A stretch of 64,000 nt of DNA from NCBI GenBank assembly GCA_028285085.1, contig JANQQI010000030.1:107422-171421 (forward strand), read 5' to 3'. A model generated the notes under the pieces. It ran no database searches. It saw only the letters and a program-made list of their open reading frames with translations, and had not been told where the DNA came from. A program made the position numbers and the translations under genes. The DNA is from Saprospiraceae bacterium (lineage in GTDB: Bacteria; Bacteroidota; Bacteroidia; Chitinophagales; Saprospiraceae). Below, piece by piece: positions 34,689 to 43,702 of this stretch. The stretch's first letter is position 1. Each line of letters starts with the position of its first letter.

Positions 34689-35417
34689 ATGACTGATCTT
34701 GGGAATTTTTTTAAATCTGCATTTACTGTAGATAACGTTATTTTCGGCTTTGATGAAGGTGACCTGAAAGTGTTACTGATCAAGCGGGGCGAGGAGCCAT
34801 ATAAAGACAAATGGGCTTTGCCAGGTTACTTCGTCTATTCAGAAGAAGACCTCGATACCGCCGCTAAGCGCGTGCTGAATGAATTGACGGGACTGAATAA
34901 CGTTTATTTGGAACAGGTACGTACTTTCGGTACGGTCGGCCGCCATCCACTAGGCCGAGTCATTACAATTGCTTATTACTCTTTGGTCAAAATCTCCGAT
35001 TACATGCTGCAACCCGCTTCGATTGCACGCAAAGCCAAGTGGCACAGTGTAGCCAAAGCGAGAGATTTAGCATTTGATCACAATGAAATTCTGGATGCTT
35101 GTTTTCAGCGACTGAAACGCCGGGTGCGCAGTCGGCCAGTGGGTTTTGAACTATTACCTCCTAAATTTACCCTTACAGAGCTACAGCATCTTTACGAAGC
35201 TATCCTGGAAACAGAATTGGACAAGCGTAATTTCCGCAAGAAAATTCTGTCGATGAATCTCCTAGTCAATTTGAAGGAAATGCAGGAAGGAGTTGCCCAT
35301 CGCCCAGCTCGATTATATAAATTTGATCGTAAAAAATACGAAGAGTTCCTGGCCGAAGGATATATTTTCGACCTATCAGAAAGCAAGAAAAAGGTTGGAA
35401 AACAAATTAGTGATTAA
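34689..35417 (+). CDS. NrtR-like Nudix-domain transcriptional regulator
   Basis: The 242-residue protein combines an N-terminal Nudix domain (residues 10-140) with a C-terminal winged-helix region (about 155-235: PPKFTLTELQHLYEAILETE, LDKRNFRKKILSMNLLVNL). The Nudix box (46-69) reads GYFVYSEEDLDTAAKRVLNE: the Arg-Glu pair is Lys60-Arg61 and the first metal-binding Glu is missing, so hydrolysis is unlikely. This is the pattern of NrtR-type regulators, which sense ADP-ribose or sugars and bind DNA. Which pathway it controls is not visible from its neighbours. Confidence 0.85.
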   Translation: MTDLGNFFKSAFTVDNVIFGFDEGDLKVLLIKRGEEPYKDKWALPGYFVYSEEDLDTAAKRVLNELTGLNNVYLEQVRTFGTVGRHPLGRVITIAYYSLVKISDYMLQPASIARKAKWHSVAKARDLAFDHNEILDACFQRLKRRVRSRPVGFELLPPKFTLTELQHLYEAILETELDKRNFRKKILSMNLLVNLKEMQEGVAHRPARLYKFDRKKYEEFLAEGYIFDLSESKKKVGKQISD

Positions 35418-35433
35418 AGATAGCCCTTAAGTT

Positions 35434-36258
35434 CTACTCACAAATAATCGCTTCGCCATTACCATCAAACAATTGAATGCCCAGGTTAGGGAATAGATTA
35501 CAATAAGAATCGACCACGGTGCGCAAGCTACTAGATTCTTCTCCCTGAAATTCCATAACGAAATATTTCACAAAGTCCGCATCGGGAGTCGCATTCTCCC
35601 AGCGCATGTCCCCGTCGCTAATTTCGAAATTACCATAATAGCCATCCTCCAGCAGTTCGCTATCGGCGATCAGAATCGTAGAATCTAAATCTTCGAGCGC
35701 TTTGATAACCACATCGGCATTATCCGCCTCACCATTATCATCATACGTAACATATCCCCAGATAGCTGCTTCGGGGATTCTTTTCATGGATGCTTTTTGG
35801 AGTTCAAAACCATAATCAGACACCATACGAATCTCGTAATCAGAAGAACTGACATCTAAAACACCAGTGTTTATAACCGCATCGGTAAGATTAATGCGTA
35901 GGGAGTAGTTATTTTCATCCAGCACACCAAGAGGAATAGAAACTTCTGCGGGTGCCTCGATTTCGATACAGTCGTCAGGCGCCATCAATTCATTCAGGCT
36001 AACGATAATTCGTTGATAACTTGATCCAATATCGGTAATTGCTTCGTAAGCGATGGAATAGTTACTACAAGGCTGGTTACGTATCGTCTTGACATCCAGG
36101 CGGACAAGACGGCCTTCAGGAACAACTTCCTGATTGATTTTAATATAAAAATCGTCCTCTACATTTACGACTAACACATCATCATTCGGTTCCTTCTTGC
36201 AACTTGATATGCCGAGGATCACCAATAAACATGCGACGAGGTACAGTTTTTTAAGCAT
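35434..36258 (-). CDS. Lipoprotein of unknown function
   Basis: The 274-residue protein has a lipoprotein signal with Cys20 (ACLLVILGISSCKKEPNDD). The rest is acidic and strand-rich (YIKINQEVVPEGRLVRLDVK, AIWGYVTYDDNGEADNADVV), suggesting repeated beta-sandwich domains. No family is recognised. The gene is monocistronic, convergent with the NrtR-like gene and 500 bases from the ABC exporter. Confidence 0.75.
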   Translation of the reverse strand: MLKKLYLVACLLVILGISSCKKEPNDDVLVVNVEDDFYIKINQEVVPEGRLVRLDVKTIRNQPCSNYSIAYEAITDIGSSYQRIIVSLNELMAPDDCIEIEAPAEVSIPLGVLDENNYSLRINLTDAVINTGVLDVSSSDYEIRMVSDYGFELQKASMKRIPEAAIWGYVTYDDNGEADNADVVIKALEDLDSTILIADSELLEDGYYGNFEISDGDMRWENATPDADFVKYFVMEFQGEESSSLRTVVDSYCNLFPNLGIQLFDGNGEAIICE

Positions 36259-36763
36259 TCTTCCCTGTTTGAAAATTACATTTCTGAAACGTTAGTTTTA
36301 TAGAAATGCTGCTTGCTTGGGTAGAGAAGTTGTTTAAAAGCGCCTAAATAGCCGACGAGTTGTTCATTTTCCTTAATCTATCCGCCATTTTCCTGTTTAT
36401 AGAAACCAAAAATATTGGTGCGTCATTAAGGTAACTTCCTCTCAATTCATATATGAATTATTGAACAACCGCTTAAAATTCAAATTTACGAAGAATCTGA
36501 TTACCTTGATTAATTAATTTCATTAACCAATGAACAGTTTCTGACAATTCGGATAAGTTTGAAAAGCAACTTAGCTCAAATGATACAGCTTACAATCAGC
36601 TGAAATGGTTTTTGTCGCTTTCTTTTCTACTACCCCAGGTATGATGTAATCGATCTTTGATCTACTAAAATTGTTCATTCATCCATTCGTTTACTAATAA
36701 TTGTCTGGAATTCACCTTTTTGCAGCAACCAACGATTACAACTCACTGTCTTTACTCAACGTT
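36259..36763. other. 500-base intergenic region upstream of the ABC exporter operon
   Basis: The region separates the lipoprotein start (minus) and the ABC operon start (plus). It is AT-rich, with no protein-like frame and no strong hairpin. It should contain both promoters and possibly long leader sequence. Confidence 0.35.
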
Positions 36764-37447
36764 ATGATCAAACTAAAGGACATCCGCAAATCGTATACTA
36801 CCGGCTTTAACGAGTTACAAGTTTTAAAAGGAATCGATCTCGAAATTGAAGCCGGTGAATTTGTCTCCATTATGGGCTCTTCGGGCTCAGGAAAATCTAC
36901 GCTGCTCAACATCCTCGGGATACTTGACGATTACGACTCCGGGACTTATCACCTCGATGATACCTTCATCGATAAAACACTATCGCAAAAGCAAGCCGCT
37001 TTATTACGTAACCGATTTATTGGATTTGTGTTCCAATCATTCAACCTTTTGAACTTCAAAACGGCTTGGGAAAACGTAGCGCTACCTCTTTATTATCAAA
37101 AAGTAAACCGTAAAGAACGGCAGGGCATCGCTCTGGATTATCTGGAGCGGGTTGGCTTGCGTGAGTGGGCAGATCATCTACCTACGCAGCTTTCTGGTGG
37201 GCAACAACAACGGGTAGCTATTGCCCGGGCGCTCATCACCAAGCCCAAAGTTATTCTGGCCGATGAGCCGACCGGAGCTTTGGATAGCCAAACGTCTTAC
37301 GACGTCATGGAAATCTTCAAGCAGGTGAACGATGAAGGCATTACCGTCGTCGTCGTTACCCACGAAAATGATATTGCGGGCATGAGTAAGCGAATCATCC
37401 GCCTCACCGATGGCCTGATCGGGGAGAGTGTGGTCAACGAACATTAA
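36764..37447 (+). CDS. ABC transporter ATP-binding subunit (MacB/LolD type)
   Basis: The 227-residue protein starts at [20 protein letters not shown]; an in-frame upstream codon would add a non-domain extension. It has Walker [10 protein letters not shown], the signature LSGGQQQR and Walker [12 protein letters not shown], in the subclass that energises MacB-like mechanotransmission exporters. It is the first gene of a four-gene group with two permeases and a periplasmic adaptor. Confidence 0.93.
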   Translation: MIKLKDIRKSYTTGFNELQVLKGIDLEIEAGEFVSIMGSSGSGKSTLLNILGILDDYDSGTYHLDDTFIDKTLSQKQAALLRNRFIGFVFQSFNLLNFKTAWENVALPLYYQKVNRKERQGIALDYLERVGLREWADHLPTQLSGGQQQRVAIARALITKPKVILADEPTGALDSQTSYDVMEIFKQVNDEGITVVVVTHENDIAGMSKRIIRLTDGLIGESVVNEH

Positions 37448-37502
37448 AAAATGTTGTTTAATCCCCAAATTTATTAGTTGAACACCCAAACCCATCAACC
37501 CC

Positions 37503-38747
37503 ATGTTTGATTACGAAAAGTGGCAGGAAATATTCAATAGCATTCGGCGGCACAAGCTACGTACCTTGCTCACTGCGCTCAGTGTTTGGTGGGGTATTTT
37601 TATGCTGGTGATCCTCATGGGGATGGGCAATGGCTTACAAAATAGTGTTGAACATAATTTCAAAGATGACGCCATCAACAGTCTTTGGATGTGGCCCGGC
37701 CGAACATCGAAACCTTACAAAGGCTTGCCGGCCGGTCGTTGGATACGTTTTACGAATGAAGATTATGACTTGGTTAAAAACCAAATCGAGCAAGTTGATA
37801 ATATTACCGGTCGTTACTATCCCCGCGGTGAATTTGCGATCAAATACAAAGAAAAAAGCCTCTCTTTTGATATTCGAGCTGTCCATCCTGGGCATCAGTT
37901 CCTAGAAAATACGATTGTCACCAATGGTCGATTTATTAACGATAAAGATATCGAGGAAAAACGCAAGGTGTGTGTGATCGGTAAGATCGTAGCGGAAGAC
38001 TTTTTTGGTAGAGAGATGGATCCAATTGGGGAGTATTTGTCGATCAAGGGAGTAAAGTTCCAAGTCGTTGGGGTCTTTTACGATGAAGGTCACCGGCGAG
38101 AAATGCAATATGTCTACACCCCCATTACCACTATGCAAAGTGTTGAATCGGCCAATGGGCGGATGCATATGATGATGATGACGGTGGGTAATGCCAGCAT
38201 CGCTGAATCTAAATTCATCGAAGCACGTATTCGTTCAGAACTTGCTGTGCGCCATAAGTTCGATCCCAATGATCGCGAAGCCATTTACATTAATAATGAA
38301 GCCGAGAATTACGAGGAATTTCAGATGGTCTTCCGCGTCATCAAAGCGTTCCTCTGGTTTGTTGGAATCGGTAGCATCATTGCCGGCGTGATTGGAGTGA
38401 GTAACATTATGCTCATCGTAGTAAAAGATCGTACTAAAGAAATTGGTATCCGTAAAGCCATCGGTGCGACGCCCGGTTCAATTATCTCCATGATCCTACA
38501 GGAATCCATTTTCCTAACGAGTGTCGCGGGCTATATTGGCGTTATTTCGGGCTTCAGCTTGATTTATCTGTTGAACTATATATTAGTGGAGGTAGAATTT
38601 GATTTTGAATACTTCCGCGATCCCGAAGTAGATTTCATGACCATCCTGTATGCTCTCATCTTTTTGGTCATTTGTGGAGCCCTGGCGGGTCTGATTCCGG
38701 CCCTACAGGCTGTACGTATCAATGCCGTTACGGCGATGAAAGGATAA
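37503..38747 (+). CDS. MacB-type ABC transporter permease 1
   Basis: The 414-residue protein has an N-terminal cytoplasmic amphipathic segment (FDYEKWQEIFNSIRRHKLRT), TM1 at about 22-42, a large periplasmic MacB_PCD domain (about 45-280) and an FtsX-type C-terminal set of three TM helices (SIIAGVIGVSNIMLIVVKDR, TKEIGIRKAIGATPGSIISM). This topology fits mechanotransmission exporters. It is very similar to the next gene, so a tandem duplication gave two permeases that may form a heterodimer. Confidence 0.9.
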   Translation: MFDYEKWQEIFNSIRRHKLRTLLTALSVWWGIFMLVILMGMGNGLQNSVEHNFKDDAINSLWMWPGRTSKPYKGLPAGRWIRFTNEDYDLVKNQIEQVDNITGRYYPRGEFAIKYKEKSLSFDIRAVHPGHQFLENTIVTNGRFINDKDIEEKRKVCVIGKIVAEDFFGREMDPIGEYLSIKGVKFQVVGVFYDEGHRREMQYVYTPITTMQSVESANGRMHMMMMTVGNASIAESKFIEARIRSELAVRHKFDPNDREAIYINNEAENYEEFQMVFRVIKAFLWFVGIGSIIAGVIGVSNIMLIVVKDRTKEIGIRKAIGATPGSIISMILQESIFLTSVAGYIGVISGFSLIYLLNYILVEVEFDFEYFRDPEVDFMTILYALIFLVICGALAGLIPALQAVRINAVTAMKG

Positions 38748-38775
38748 TTGTAAAATAACTTCAAACTATACTATC

Positions 38776-40017
38776 GTGTTTGATCTCGACAAATGGCAAG
38801 AAATATTTAATACCATTCGCAAGAATAAACTCCGCACATTTCTGACTGCGCTAGGCGTCTTTTGGGGTATTTTTATGTTGGTGTTTCTCATGGGCTCCGG
38901 TAAAGGATTGGAAAACGGTGTGATGCGCCAGTTTGGTTTGAAAGTCAAAAATGCCCTTTTTGTCTGGACGCAGCGGACCTCTATGCCTTACGAAGGATTA
39001 CCGCCGGGACGACGGGCTCAGCTGACCATCGACGATGTACGTGCTATTAGTGATCAAGTTCCAACTGTACAATATATGGCGCCACGCATGTGGGTGCCTT
39101 CCGGTGAAATCGTTCATGGCGACAACCACGCTGCATTTGATGTACGTGGTGAAGAGCCTGACATTTTCCACATCGAAGCCATGGAAATGTTTGATGGCCG
39201 ATTTATCAACCAAATCGACTTAAAAGAAAAGCGAAAAGTCGCCGTCATTGGCCATCGGGTGAAAGAAGTGCTTTTTGAAAATGACGAAGAAGTCATCGGA
39301 AGCAGCATTCGTATCCGCGGTACGGACTATCTCGTCATCGGTATATTCCGATCGCTGGACTCCGATGAAGACGCCACCGAGGAGGAGCAAACGATTTATA
39401 TTCCATTAACGACGGCTCAACAGATTACTAACCGCCACAACGAGATTAATTGGTTTGTCTGTGCCATTTATCCAAATGCCAGCACGAGCAAAGCAGAGAC
39501 AGAAATTAAAGCCCTCCTGCGCAAACGGCATCGGATTCACCCGGATGATCCTCAGGGCGTGCGTTCAGATAACATCGAGGAGGAATTCAAAGAAGTAAAT
39601 GGGCTATTTACCGGTATTTCGCTCACGGTCTGGGTAGTCGGTATCGGTAGTCTTCTCGCGGGAGTCATCGGTGTGGGTAACGTCATGCTGATCATCGTCA
39701 AGGAACGTACGAAGGAAATTGGGATTCGCAAAGCACTTGGCGCTACGCCTTTTTCTATCGTAAGTATGATCTTGTTGGAATCGGTATTTATCACCACTCT
39801 GGCAGGCTATTTTGGCTTGTTGTGTAGCTCCGGAATTATCATATTAATGAACACTGCCGTCGGAGAAGGCGGCGAATTTTTCTATAACCCGCAAGTTGAT
39901 ATGGGGGTAGGACTAGGTGCTTTGGTTATCCTGGTGATCTCCGGTGCGCTAACCGGGCTCGTTCCTGCTTTACAAGCAGCCAACGTCAATCCGGTCGTGG
40001 CCTTAAAAGATGAGTAA
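38776..40017 (+). CDS. MacB-type ABC transporter permease 2
   Basis: The 413-residue paralogue of the preceding permease has the same layout: MFDLDKWQEIFNTIRKNKLR, LTALGVFWGIFMLVFLMGSG, RTKEIGIRKALGATPFSIVS and a conserved C-terminus (VPALQAANVNPVVALKDE). It starts at GTG; no closer ATG exists in frame. The 28-base spacing to the previous gene and the shared domain order indicate co-transcription. Confidence 0.9.
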   Translation: MFDLDKWQEIFNTIRKNKLRTFLTALGVFWGIFMLVFLMGSGKGLENGVMRQFGLKVKNALFVWTQRTSMPYEGLPPGRRAQLTIDDVRAISDQVPTVQYMAPRMWVPSGEIVHGDNHAAFDVRGEEPDIFHIEAMEMFDGRFINQIDLKEKRKVAVIGHRVKEVLFENDEEVIGSSIRIRGTDYLVIGIFRSLDSDEDATEEEQTIYIPLTTAQQITNRHNEINWFVCAIYPNASTSKAETEIKALLRKRHRIHPDDPQGVRSDNIEEEFKEVNGLFTGISLTVWVVGIGSLLAGVIGVGNVMLIIVKERTKEIGIRKALGATPFSIVSMILLESVFITTLAGYFGLLCSSGIIILMNTAVGEGGEFFYNPQVDMGVGLGALVILVISGALTGLVPALQAANVNPVVALKDE

Positions 40018-40136
40018 AAGTTTAGAGTTTTAAAGAATTCAAATAATATACGTTGCAATCAATATTTCTTACAATTATTTCAACTAACAAAGAGACGACC
40101 ATTTGATCATCAAAACAATTCAAAACAACGACACAA

Positions 40137-41378
40137 ATGAATAAAGGATGTGCTATCGCCTTAGGCGTATTTTTATTAATCGTTTCAATTGGACTTGGTT
40201 ACTATTTTTACACCCAAAGTGTGAAGTCGCCAACCGTTTACGATACGACAAGGCCTGAATTAAATGATATCATTAAAAAAACGGTGGCTACCGGCTCGAT
40301 CAAGCCACGCAAAGAGGTCAATATTAAGCCACAAGTCTCTGGAGTAGTTGACGAATTGTACGCGCAGGCGGGCGATATTGTGAAAAAAGGTCAAAAGCTC
40401 GCCCGTATCAAGCTGGTCCCTAGTGAGGTCAATATCAACTCCGCACGTAATAATGTCGAACTTGCTCGTCTTCGCTATCAGGATGCGATGCGTGAATTGG
40501 AGCGTCAAAAGGAAGTCCGCACGAATAATCTCGATTTGGAAGAGGCCCGACTGAGCTACGAGAATGCAAAAATCGAAGATGAGCGTCAGCGCAAACTTTA
40601 TGAGCAAGGGGTGATCTCCCAGCAGGAATACAATCCATTTAAATTAGATGCAGAACTGCGAAAAGCAGTTTATGAAAACACTAAGATCAACGCACAAAAT
40701 AGCCTCAAGCAGTTTGAAGTCAATGTTGACATTGCCAAGCAAGAGCTCGATGCAGCAATCGACAACCTCGCGCTGCTCCGAGAAGGTGCTTCCCGAAATT
40801 CCAAGCAGGTAGCCAATGTTGTGGTTTCTACCGTAGATGGAATGGTGCTTGATATTCCCGTAGAAGAAGGCTCTTCGGTCATCGAACGCAACAACTTCAA
40901 CGAGGGTACCAGCATTGCCATCGTCGCAGATATGAATGCCCTGATCTTTGAAGGTCGAGTGGATGAATCTGACGTTGGAAAATTAAAAGAAGGTATGCCT
41001 CTTGAGCTAACTGTGGGTGCGCTACAAGATGTCAAAATTGGGGCAACCTTGGAACATATCTCTCCCAAAGGCATTGACGAAGAAGGCTCCGTAAAATTCG
41101 AAGTCATCGCTGCTATCAAAACCACCCAAGATGTCTTCTTGCGCGCCGGCTACTCGGCCAATGGTGATATTATCCTGGATCGTCGCGATAGTGTCGTTTC
41201 GATCAAAGAACGTGACCTCATCATCAAAGAGGATTCAACCTTTGTAGAGATTGCTGTAGGCGAGCAGGAGTTTGAAAAAAGAATGGTTAAAACCGGACTT
41301 TCGGATGGCATCCATATTGAAATTGTAAGTGGTATAGATACCACGACGCAAATCAAAGTGATTAAAAACCTCGAATAA
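40137..41378 (+). CDS. Periplasmic adaptor (HlyD/MacA-type membrane fusion protein)
   Basis: The 413-residue protein has an N-terminal membrane anchor (residues 4-26), a lipoyl/barrel-sandwich motif (NIKPQVSGVVDELYAQAGDI, VKKGQKLARIKL), a long coiled coil (about 100-225) and a beta-barrel region (IVADMNALIFEGRVDESDVG). It should link the ABC exporter to an outer-membrane channel. No TolC gene is nearby. It follows permease 2 after 119 bases and precedes a terminator. Substrate is unknown; peptide or lipid export is possible. Confidence 0.9.
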   Translation: MNKGCAIALGVFLLIVSIGLGYYFYTQSVKSPTVYDTTRPELNDIIKKTVATGSIKPRKEVNIKPQVSGVVDELYAQAGDIVKKGQKLARIKLVPSEVNINSARNNVELARLRYQDAMRELERQKEVRTNNLDLEEARLSYENAKIEDERQRKLYEQGVISQQEYNPFKLDAELRKAVYENTKINAQNSLKQFEVNVDIAKQELDAAIDNLALLREGASRNSKQVANVVVSTVDGMVLDIPVEEGSSVIERNNFNEGTSIAIVADMNALIFEGRVDESDVGKLKEGMPLELTVGALQDVKIGATLEHISPKGIDEEGSVKFEVIAAIKTTQDVFLRAGYSANGDIILDRRDSVVSIKERDLIIKEDSTFVEIAVGEQEFEKRMVKTGLSDGIHIEIVSGIDTTTQIKVIKNLE

Positions 41379-41397
41379 GATTTTTGTAAAAAAAAAA

Positions 41398-41438
41398 GCC
41401 CGGTGACTTACATCCAATTTTAGTCACCGGGCTTTTTT
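41398..41438. terminator. Bidirectional Rho-independent terminator
   Basis: The 11-base stem GCCCGGTGACT / AGTCACCGGGC has a 13-base loop, with AAAAAAAAA on its left and TTTTTT on its right. It serves the adaptor gene (plus) and the T9SS gene (minus), which converge here. Confidence 0.85.
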
Positions 41439-41451
41439 ATTTGCTTCTCCC

Positions 41452-43326
41452 CTATCGCATCAGCAAAAGGTCACCGGAAAATAGAACCACCTCTTGGTCC
41501 AAAAACCGAACTTTTGCCAGATAAACATAGACCCCCTCATCCATCTCTTTGCCGCGCAGCGTACCATCCCAACCCAGTGTCACTTCATTTGGCGGAATCT
41601 CACGGGCACCGTAAACCACCTCGCCCCAACGATCGAAGATATTCAGTTCCACAATGGCTACTACATTTGGGATCGCACCAAAAATGGTGAAGTAGTCATT
41701 ATTACCATCAAAATTGGGGGTGAAGATATTGGGGATATATACTTTGCGTACCTTGATGACCTCGATATTGATATCATCTTCGGCGATACAGCCCTGCTCG
41801 TTGAAGGCCTGCAGATTTACAGCCACAGTATTCGCTGGTGCCCAAATGGGGTTCCAACAGTCAACCAGCTCGCAGGAGAATAAATCTGACGGCGACCAAT
41901 AAAAAGTATCTACGGCCTGATTCGCAACGGGCGATAGTTCAACCAATTCTCCTAAGTCCACAGTAATATCAGGTCCCAGGTCAACCACGAACTCTGGCGG
42001 ATCATCGATCAAAAAAGTGGTACTAAAGCTACAGCCAAAGCGATCGACAATTTCATAGCTATATTCTCCACCGCCAAGCATCAAAAAATTAAATTGATTA
42101 CCCGGCGCGGCGCCGCTAAGGCTATATTGCAAGGGCGGCGCACCACCCCAGACGGAATCCAAAGAAACGCTCCCCTCCGCCTCACCAAAGCAAATCGGAT
42201 CACTAACCGAGAGCAGAGCCCCGATCTCCGTATCGGGCACCACTGTCAAATCCAAGGTGACAATACTATCACACCCTAGAGAGGAAATTAAACTGTCAAC
42301 GTAGATGCCGGTTTGATCATAACTGTTCCCCGCCTGGAGATAACTCAGTCCCGTACAAATCGTATCAATGATCTCGAAAAACTTGGGCACGACATTGATG
42401 ACCTTCACATTAGAGATCACCCGACATTTTGAACTCGAAAGATTGTCCGCTTCATTGGCCAAGAGATAGCGATAGTAATACATACCGCTGCTGAGCTGAG
42501 TATGGGTGTAGGTGGGGCCATTTTCGCCCACTAAGTCAATCCAAGTCACCCCTCCATCGGGGCTATATTGCCATTGAAAATTCGGGGTATCGTATTGCTC
42601 TCCAATGATTGTCGCTTCGATCACCAAAGGATCACCGTCTTCGCAAATATTTGCTACGTCTTCAGGTAATATAAGTGCCTCCGGCCCACAAGCTCGAAAA
42701 GAAATATTATCCAGTGCCAAATCATTTCCAATACCTCCGGGCGCATTATTCCGCAAGGCTAGCGTAATGCTGGTTTGCCCGGGCCCGGTTGAAAAAGTAA
42801 ACCCATAGGTATTCCAGGTTTCGGTTTGCCCAATATTTCCGGTAGTATACACTTGCTGACCATCCAATAAAAAAGAAACATTCGGTTCAATATGGTCCGT
42901 AACGCCAAATCTTATCAGATTAATAATATCTGCAGAAAACTCATATAAGGTGTTCTCACACAAACCTTCGACCAATTGCTCATAAAACAGGCCGGGCTCA
43001 AAGCTCGCATTTACCACCATCATGTAACCATTGGGATCAGGACTATTATCACTCAGTGCCATCCAGGTACCAAATAGTCCAGACCATACGGCGGTACTAT
43101 TGGTCAAATTGTAAAAGCCATCCACAGGAGGACCAGATAGTGTATATACATAACCAGGCGCGATATCGGGATCCATGGTCATGATATTCGGAATACCACT
43201 TCCAAAGTCACCATCTTCAAATATATTTTCCCCTAGATTGCCCTCACAGATTTGCTGAGCCTGCATAGGTTCGACTCCCCAATAATTAATCAAAAGGGCT
43301 AAGAGTACTAAGGTGCTTTTTCTCAC
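41452..43326 (-). CDS. T9SS type B secreted protein (CHU_C domain)
   Basis: The 624-residue protein starts at GTG (VRKSTLVLLALLINYW), a signal peptide. Residues about 30-215 look like a carbohydrate-binding-module-like beta-sandwich (FYEQLVEGLCENTLYEFSAD, LDNISFRACGPE). Ig/PKD-like modules (FQWQYSPDGGVTWIDLVGEN) and an SprB-like segment (CFGEAEGSVSLDSVWGGAPP) follow. The C-terminal type B sorting domain has VYIPNIFTPNFDGNNDYFT and LNIFDRWGEVVYGA. It should be exported by T9SS. Molecular function is unknown. Confidence 0.87.
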   Translation of the reverse strand: MRKSTLVLLALLINYWGVEPMQAQQICEGNLGENIFEDGDFGSGIPNIMTMDPDIAPGYVYTLSGPPVDGFYNLTNSTAVWSGLFGTWMALSDNSPDPNGYMMVVNASFEPGLFYEQLVEGLCENTLYEFSADIINLIRFGVTDHIEPNVSFLLDGQQVYTTGNIGQTETWNTYGFTFSTGPGQTSITLALRNNAPGGIGNDLALDNISFRACGPEALILPEDVANICEDGDPLVIEATIIGEQYDTPNFQWQYSPDGGVTWIDLVGENGPTYTHTQLSSGMYYYRYLLANEADNLSSSKCRVISNVKVINVVPKFFEIIDTICTGLSYLQAGNSYDQTGIYVDSLISSLGCDSIVTLDLTVVPDTEIGALLSVSDPICFGEAEGSVSLDSVWGGAPPLQYSLSGAAPGNQFNFLMLGGGEYSYEIVDRFGCSFSTTFLIDDPPEFVVDLGPDITVDLGELVELSPVANQAVDTFYWSPSDLFSCELVDCWNPIWAPANTVAVNLQAFNEQGCIAEDDINIEVIKVRKVYIPNIFTPNFDGNNDYFTIFGAIPNVVAIVELNIFDRWGEVVYGAREIPPNEVTLGWDGTLRGKEMDEGVYVYLAKVRFLDQEVVLFSGDLLLMR

Positions 43327-43619
43327 ATCAACAGCTTTTTAGGATTGAGGAATTACAATACTTCTAGTGTTGTTAGATGGTTTGGTATAAATGGCTAGTA
43401 CTTTCTGTAGCTAAAGTTAGTGAATTGCGGTGGATTCCTCGCTGCGACAGGATTACTCCAAAATGTTAAACCTTAACAAAATCATGAATTTCCGATAGTT
43501 ACTGGAGATAATACTTGATTTGGCTAGATCATCTTCAAATCTTGGCTCTGAATAAGTACACGTGGTCAAATAGAAATAGACCAAAGTGAATTTGTGGAAT
43601 CAAAACTAGATAGCCCTTA

Positions 43620-43662
43620 AATGAATATTCAATAATCATTATTCCAATATCGAATATTCATT
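43620..43662. promoter_or_regulatory. Long AT-rich inverted repeat
   Basis: An 11-base stem AATGAATATTC / GAATATTCATT encloses a smaller palindrome AATAATCATTATT. It lies just beyond the stop of the sodium symporter gene (43703, minus) in a 376-base AT-rich gap (43327-43702). It may act as terminator or as an operator for the T9SS gene downstream. Nothing else was found in this gap. Confidence 0.45.
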
Positions 43663-43702
43663 ATTAATAGTTTGCCACTAATTGACAACTAAAGTATCAT
43701 TT

